23,151 bases of DNA from an uncultured Oscillospiraceae bacterium (GTDB taxonomy: Bacteria; Bacillota; Clostridia; Oscillospirales; Oscillospiraceae): positions 1 to 23,151 of the forward strand of contig CAJUKT010000017.1 of NCBI GenBank assembly GCA_910587255.1. The letters are read 5' to 3'. Positions 19,206-23,151 of this stretch are shown here, in pieces (positions within the stretch are counted from its first letter, which is position 1; every line of letters starts with the position of its first letter). A program made the translations under genes and the position numbers. The notes beneath the pieces were generated by a model. It saw only the letters and a program-made list of their open reading frames with translations. It was not told the DNA's origin and did not search any database.

Positions 19206-19772
19206 TCAGACGGCGATACCCTCCAAAGCCGGTTGCAAAGCCGTCAGCTTTGTGGACGCCATTCCGGTATCATGGAGCCAGGGTATTGCTTCATCGTCGG
19301 TAAGCAGTACAGGCATCCGGTCATGGACATGGACGATGGTATTATTGGGGGCGGTGGTTAGAACAACAAACCGCTCCTCGCCCTGAAAAACATTCCAAAG
19401 CCCAGCTAGATAAAGCCTATCCTGCCCTGGCAGCCGAAAATGGTATTTTCTTTTTTGACGATCCCATTCGTAGAAGCCGGTTGTCGGCACGATACACCGT
19501 CGCTCTAACACAGAGCGGCGGAACATCGGTTTATCAAAAGCTGTATCGCCTCTGGCATTGATGATGACCCCCTTGCCTTTGAAACTGGGGAACCCCCAAA
19601 TCATTGGCTTGGGGGCCATTTTTTGCCCGTCTGGGAGCAGGATGGGGGCAACATTGGTGGGGAATATCTCCCCGGTATGGATACTGGCAGCCCCAAACCG
19701 GGCCTGTACCTCGGCTACGATCTGGGCAATTTCTTTGGACTGGTCGGACGCTAAGCTGTATCTTCCGCACAT
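19206..19772 (-). CDS. SRAP (YedK/HMCES-type) SOS response-associated peptidase
   Basis: A 188-residue protein that, by family, forms a covalent link to abasic sites in single-stranded DNA. After removal of Met1, Cys2 (MCGRYSL) is the reactive residue. NARGDTAFDKPMFR corresponds to the NAR-x-E region, GFYEWDR holds the active-site Glu, and HDRMPVLL holds the conserved His. The start must be at 19772 because Cys2 is essential; the frame is open further upstream but would bury it. It is divergent from a Y-family polymerase gene 53 bases away, so the two probably share a damage-responsive control region. Confidence 0.9.
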   Translation of the reverse strand: MCGRYSLASDQSKEIAQIVAEVQARFGAASIHTGEIFPTNVAPILLPDGQKMAPKPMIWGFPSFKGKGVIINARGDTAFDKPMFRRSVLERRCIVPTTGFYEWDRQKRKYHFRLPGQDRLYLAGLWNVFQGEERFVVLTTAPNNTIVHVHDRMPVLLTDDEAIPWLHDTGMASTKLTALQPALEGIAV

Positions 19773-19825
19773 AACTGTGACTCCTTTCGGGGATGAAGGC
19801 CAGATTGCCCTCATATACTGAGAGC

Positions 19826-21034
19826 ATGAAACCTGTAATATTGCACTCGGATATGAACAACTTTTATGCCAGCGTGGAGATTCTGTACGACCCCACACTG
19901 CGGGACAAGCCTGTGGCGGTTGCCGGAGACGAGGAGGCACGCCACGGTATTGTGCTGGCCAAAAACGATATCGCCAAACGGTTCGGCATCCGCACCGGGC
20001 AAGTGCTGTGGGAAGCCCGCCAGCAATGCCCGGGTCTGGTCTGCGTGCCAGCCCATTACGAGCGATACCTCGCCTTCTCCGCCCAGGCTAGAGACATTTA
20101 TACCAGCTATACAGATCAGGTGGAACCGTTTGGCCTGGACGAGTGTTGGCTGGATGTCACCGGCTCTGTGGGGCTGTTTGGGAACGGCCTGGCCATAGCG
20201 GATGATATCCGGGGTCGCATCCGGCGAGAGCTGGGACTGACGGTGTCGGTGGGCGTGTCGTTCAATAAAGTATTTGCCAAATTGGGTTCAGATATGAAGA
20301 AACCGGATGCTACCACGGTCATCACCCCGGAAAACTACCGGGAGAGGGCCTGGAGTCTCCCGGTAAGCGACCTGCTCTATGTAGGGCCGGCCACCACCCG
20401 GAAACTGAATCAGTACGGGATTACCACCATTGGGGAGTTGGCCAGGGCCAATCTGGATCTTTTGTACTGGCTGCTGGGTAAGAACGGTATCATGCTCCAT
20501 CAGTTTGCCAATGGGCAGGATCACTCCGGTGTTCGGCGTTACTATGCGATCCCACCCATGAAGAGCATCGGCAACTCCACTACCGCGCCCCGGGATCTGG
20601 TCAGCGAGGATGATGTAAAGATTACCCTTATGGCGTTGTGTGAAAGCGTAGGGGCCCAGCTCCGGGAGCAGAACTGCCTTTGCTCCACCGTTGCGCTGGG
20701 TATCCGGGATAACCGTCTGCTGTCCTATGACCGGCAAACCAGACTGCCCTATCCCACAGCAAACACACTGGATATTTGGGAAGCGGCCATGGAACTGTTC
20801 CGGCGGCACCATACCGGCGGAGAGCCTGTGCGCAGCTTGTCAGTGAAGACCAGCGGGCTGACCCCGGCGGACATTACCTGGTATAGTGCAGCTGTCCCTG
20901 TTCCCGGAGATGCAAAAAGCCCAGCGCCGGTCCGATATCGACCGGGCGCTGGACAAAATACGGGGCAAGTATGGGTATCACAGCATCCGCCGGGCCATCG
21001 CGTTGGTGGACCCGGCCTTGGATCTGAACGCTAA
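19826..21034 (+). CDS. Y-family DNA polymerase (DinB/UvrX-like), C-terminus frameshifted
   Basis: A 402-residue ORF. Catalytic palm motifs are present: ILHSDMNNFYASVE near the start, and PFGLDECWLDVTG with the Asp-Glu pair. SVGVSFNKVFAKLGSDMKKP and the thumb and little-finger regions follow. After about residue 352 (ADITWY) the frame continues into an improbable Pro/Gly-rich tail. The expected end (VQLSLFPEMQKAQRRSDIDR onward) is in the +1 frame from 20886. One extra base near 20885 explains this. The start is ATG 19826 (MKPVILHSDMNN). It resembles translesion polymerases carried on mobile elements; it may still be active, or may be a pseudogene. Confidence 0.85.
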   Translation: MKPVILHSDMNNFYASVEILYDPTLRDKPVAVAGDEEARHGIVLAKNDIAKRFGIRTGQVLWEARQQCPGLVCVPAHYERYLAFSAQARDIYTSYTDQVEPFGLDECWLDVTGSVGLFGNGLAIADDIRGRIRRELGLTVSVGVSFNKVFAKLGSDMKKPDATTVITPENYRERAWSLPVSDLLYVGPATTRKLNQYGITTIGELARANLDLLYWLLGKNGIMLHQFANGQDHSGVRRYYAIPPMKSIGNSTTAPRDLVSEDDVKITLMALCESVGAQLREQNCLCSTVALGIRDNRLLSYDRQTRLPYPTANTLDIWEAAMELFRRHHTGGEPVRSLSVKTSGLTPADITWYSAAVPVPGDAKSPAPVRYRPGAGQNTGQVWVSQHPPGHRVGGPGLGSER

Positions 21035-21104
21035 AGGGAACCATATCATCCACCCTATTGGATTTCTACAATCGCTTGATTTTAGAGTGAATGTTCTTGA
21101 TTAA
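20886..21104 (+). pseudogene. Displaced C-terminus of the Y-family polymerase
   Basis: This frame encodes VQLSLFPEMQKAQRRSDIDR and continues to KGNHIIHPIGFL. The QLSLFPE clamp-binding motif and the HPIGFL ending are typical of the C-termini of UvrX-like polymerases. It is one frame off from the main ORF, so it is the missing end and not a separate gene. Confidence 0.75.
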
Positions 21105-21129
21105 CGTGTCAATGAAAAATGCTGAAATA

Positions 21130-22128
21130 CTAATTTTGAATAGAATTTAGAGGGAAATCAATAAGTTGGCACAGGGTATTTCGATAGTGTTGAGTTTCCC
21201 GCCATGCTGATTCATCTATAATTTTATGTAGTCCTCGTTGAACACCGACTAAACGTGTAATAAGAGCCGGGTGACTGTTCGTTCCAAGGAATATATTATT
21301 GCATAATTGCTGGCTTGCGAGAAGAGGTATATATACTCCGGTGAACATATGGATACCATATACATGGTTTTCATTAAAATACGCACTTTTTAGGTAACAG
21401 AAAGCAAAATCGAGAGCAAACCCATCTGCTTTTAGTTCTGCAATTTGGCTTTTTTCTCCCAGTGCAGGCTTTTGAACTGTATGCCCATAAAAATGGTGTC
21501 CAATTTCGTGCCCAATCAGAAAGGCCATGGCCATTTCATAAATCTCGCGAGCATATGCAACATACCGATCTGTAAAGTTGTCCCCATATTGCTGGTCACA
21601 TTTTGCCATCAAAAGTTGCGCAATATTGTATGCAGGCGGGAACTCCTCACCCTCTAAATACCGCTGCCGAGATGCCTGCAGCAGGACAGATAGAGCTTGT
21701 TCTTCATCACTTTGTAGCGATTCTTCAAGCATAAATAATACGGCAAGAAGATCTCCCAGTAAACGCATTCGCTTTGATATATCTTGACTAATTTCAATAT
21801 AGTAAGAATCATCACTATATTTTGGATAGGCCAAACCAGGAGAGCAATGATCATCTATGCTGGCAATCTTCAACTTTTGTAATATTTGCCCGAAATCATT
21901 ATCATCTCGTTGCTGCTGAACATATTCAATAATCATGTCGATGACCATGTCGTTACTAAAATTAAGTTTGTCCTGTTCCAAAGCATCTTGTAGATCTGTA
22001 AGTTCCTCGGTGCTGCTTAACAGGATAGCATTTCCCTGTTGATAATAGCTGATCAATTCAGCCATCCTTTCACGTTGAACGTGGCATTGTTTGATTCTCC
22101 CATGGAAAATAGCTTCAGATTCATTCAT
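21130..22128 (-). CDS. Putative zinc metallopeptidase (HEIGH), A+T-rich
   Basis: A 332-residue protein with a gluzincin-like motif: His207-Glu208-x-x-His211 in FLIGHEIGHHFYGH, and an ELKADGFALDFAF segment about 20 residues later that can supply the third ligand. The N-terminal half is helical and acidic; no signal peptide or clear membrane segment is seen, so it acts in the cytoplasm. The start at 22128 has AAAGGAGA about 10 bases upstream; ATG 22140 and 22188 are less well placed. The DNA is far richer in A+T than its neighbours, a sign of separate acquisition. It could be a Lit/U49-like or M48-like peptidase; the family is not certain. Confidence 0.7.
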   Translation of the reverse strand: MNESEAIFHGRIKQCHVQRERMAELISYYQQGNAILLSSTEELTDLQDALEQDKLNFSNDMVIDMIIEYVQQQRDDNDFGQILQKLKIASIDDHCSPGLAYPKYSDDSYYIEISQDISKRMRLLGDLLAVLFMLEESLQSDEEQALSVLLQASRQRYLEGEEFPPAYNIAQLLMAKCDQQYGDNFTDRYVAYAREIYEMAMAFLIGHEIGHHFYGHTVQKPALGEKSQIAELKADGFALDFAFCYLKSAYFNENHVYGIHMFTGVYIPLLASQQLCNNIFLGTNSHPALITRLVGVQRGLHKIIDESAWRETQHYRNTLCQLIDFPLNSIQN

Positions 22129-22341
22129 ATGTAAAGACATCTCCTTTAAAGTGCAGAATTTAGGCGCGTATGTTAAAGAAGAAAGCAAGATGGATGTTCC
22201 TTAAAGGAATCCTGATAAGATGTACAACCACTGATGCAGAAAATATTTAGTCAGCCCTTATTTTTTGGCTGGCCTGTCCGATAAGTATAATGAAAGCAAT
22301 GCTTTGCCATGACTAGGATTTTGAGAAAGGAGGAGCGTACT

Positions 22342-22404
22342 GTGGTCAAACTGGAATATCTCAGCAATATACGCTGCTCTCCGTCATTCCTACAGAAGAG
22401 GTAG
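22342..22404 (+). CDS. Possible 20-residue peptide
   Basis: GTG start behind AAAGGAGGAG, encoding VKLEYLSNIRCSPSFLQKR after the initiator Met. The frame is open back to ATG 22309. It could be a leader peptide or the remains of a gene. Support is only the ribosome site. Confidence 0.3.
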   Translation: MVKLEYLSNIRCSPSFLQKR

Positions 22405-22478
22405 TTTGCGGGTTCTTGTGAGGCGGATTAAGGCAGCAAGTGGTATTTTGCCTTAATTGCCGATTTCAAGTGGTTTTT

Positions 22479-22525
22479 AAATCCCCCCTGAATCAGTTCA
22501 ATTCTGATTTAGGGGGGATTTTCGG
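22479..22525 (+). terminator. Intrinsic terminator-like hairpin
   Basis: AAATCCCCCCT and AATCAG pair with CTGATT and AGGGGGGATTT with one mismatch; TTTTC follows. Confidence 0.75.
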
Positions 22526-22552
22526 CTTTTGGACAGTGAAAGGAGGTTACAG

Positions 22553-22576
22553 ATGGAAAAACGTCTAGCTATCTAA
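22553..22576 (+). CDS. Seven-codon ORF MEKRLAI (leader peptide or truncated start)
   Basis: AAAGGAGG stands six bases before ATG 22553, and the ORF stops after seven codons, four bases before a perfect 14-bp hairpin. M-x-x-R-L-A-I is also how many serine recombinases begin, so it may be a truncated start. Either reading is speculative. Confidence 0.3.
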   Translation: MEKRLAI

Positions 22577-22580
22577 AAAC

Positions 22581-22614
22581 AGGCTACACAAAAGCGGCAA
22601 CTTTTGTGTAGCCT
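22581..22614 (+). other. Perfect 14-bp hairpin after the seven-codon ORF
   Basis: AGGCTACACAAAAG pairs with CTTTTGTGTAGCCT around CGGCAA. No T tract follows. It could be an attenuator, a recombination site or an RNA processing stem. Confidence 0.6.
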
Positions 22615-22798
22615 CAAGCGACAACTCCCCGATGCGTTACCACACTTCGACAAAAGGAATGGATACATTCAGGGTTGTACTTGTGCATTTTATCACAGAT
22701 AAGTTTGCTGTGTCAAGGTTGAAATGCAATTTGTGATGAACTCTAATGTGTCCGATATGCAGGTAAGAATATTTTGGCTTGCGAAAGGAGTAGTCACA

Positions 22799-23011
22799 AT
22801 GAAGAAGCTATTTAACTTGGAAATGTACAATTGCGAAAAAAGCTATTGGAGAACTTTTGGACCGTTTGAAACGGAAAAGTTGGCTGAAGACACAGGGAAG
22901 AAAGTCGAGGAAATTTATCCGATGATTATGTGTAGCGTATCCGGTATGAACCTTATTACGGCTCAATCTGACATACAAGATCTGGATGGTATCCATCGAC
23001 TGATAATATGA
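22799..23011 (+). CDS. Unknown 70-residue protein
   Basis: Starts at ATG 22799 behind AAAGGAG; an earlier in-frame ATG at 22724 lacks a good site. The sequence MKKLFNLEMYNCEKSYWRTF, then GPFETEKLAEDTGKKVEEIY, looks like a small alpha-beta fold. I recognise no family. Its stop overlaps the start of the next small ORF (ATGA). Confidence 0.55.
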   Translation: MKKLFNLEMYNCEKSYWRTFGPFETEKLAEDTGKKVEEIYPMIMCSVSGMNLITAQSDIQDLDGIHRLII

Positions 23012-23073
23012 ATGCGAATCAAGAGTTGAACAAGAGCTTGGCAAGAGCGGCGGCAATGCGGCCAAAGATATGA
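23008..23073 (+). CDS. Possible 21-residue ORF coupled to the previous gene
   Basis: ATG 23008 overlaps the previous stop and encodes MNANQELNKSLARAAAMRPK plus Ile before TGA. Beyond the TGA the same frame stays open to the window end and passes through the start at 23116. It could be the start of one gene broken by a nonsense change. Confidence 0.3.
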   Translation: MNANQELNKSLARAAAMRPKI

Positions 23074-23115
23074 CAAAGCAGGCCCGACAAGGAGCGGACC
23101 AAGGAGGCGGACTGG

Positions 23116-23151
23116 ATGTCAGTTAAGCGAATAAGCCAGTTGAAAAAGCAC
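23116..23151 (+). CDS. Start of a gene running off the window (partial)
   Basis: AAGGAGGCGG stands just before ATG 23116, which begins MSVKRISQLKKH and continues past the end. The basic start could be the n-region of a signal peptide. Too little is present to name it. Confidence 0.4.
   Translation, partial: MSVKRISQLKKH

Larger units (their letters stand above)
22129..22798. other. 670-base region without a substantial gene
   Basis: Two tiny ORFs with good ribosome sites lie here (22342-22404 and 22553-22576), along with two strong hairpins (22479-22525 and 22581-22614). The region is A+T-rich and shows no longer coding frame. It looks like a regulatory or junction region of a mobile element. 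Confidence 0.55.

Noticed and set aside
1..23151. tRNA or rRNA genes and CRISPR arrays
   Set aside because: Nothing with a cloverleaf, rRNA-like conserved stretches or regularly spaced repeats was seen on either strand by reading; a tRNAscan-type search was not possible.

Overview
The window reads as chromosome of a fairly G+C-rich gut-type clostridium (Oscillospiraceae-like: Flavonifractor, Lawsonibacter or Intestinimonas relatives). This is inferred from codon style, consensus sigma-A promoters, the tgt-yajC-TIGR04086 and greA-lysS gene order, and Firmicutes phage and integrative-element gene families. No species can be named from the sequence alone.

Four blocks are visible. (1) 1-3322: the right end of a prophage late region. 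It holds the tail of a structural gene, two tandem CD1375-type mini-genes, a conserved phage membrane protein, a second membrane protein, a three-domain endolysin (lysozyme-like, zinc amidase, SH3), a holin-like protein and an unknown gene. (2) 3323-10643: an accessory region of small, mostly unrecognised genes in two operons (4142-6772 and 6927-9270), then a toxin-antitoxin operon with an extra RelB/DinJ-like gene (9378-10358). (3) 10644-18785: ordinary chromosome. It holds a soluble hybrid histidine kinase and an HD-domain protein on the minus strand, then tgt, yajC, a TIGR04086 membrane protein, greA and lysS on the plus strand. (4) 18786-23151: the edge of a second mobile element, with DUF5348, an SRAP/YedK peptidase, a frameshifted Y-family polymerase, an A+T-rich zinc metallopeptidase gene and several tiny ORFs.

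The most unusual content is in block 2. Each of the two accessory operons carries a sequence that folds as a type I hammerhead ribozyme, starting in the stop codon of one gene and ending in the leader of the next (5015-5124 and 7212-7309). The second has a fully canonical core. The first has a one-base insertion in the core but keeps the helices. In both, the strand just 3' of the predicted cleavage site can refold into a 5'-terminal hairpin on the downstream mRNA.

The same two operons start from near-identical promoters (TTTACA-N17-TAGAAT). Each has a pseudo-palindromic operator (TACCAGTTYGGTA-like) inside the spacer and a second one exactly 43 bp downstream. A fifth operator lies further upstream of the first promoter. 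The last gene of operon 1 encodes a small HTH protein that is a plausible repressor for both.

The block is flanked by a 17-bp direct repeat (3575-3591 and 10465-10481) with longer partial similarity and a third partial copy near 3797. Together these suggest a discrete, co-regulated accessory module next to the prophage lysis genes, with self-cleaving RNAs dividing its polycistronic messages. Its function cannot be deduced from the proteins.
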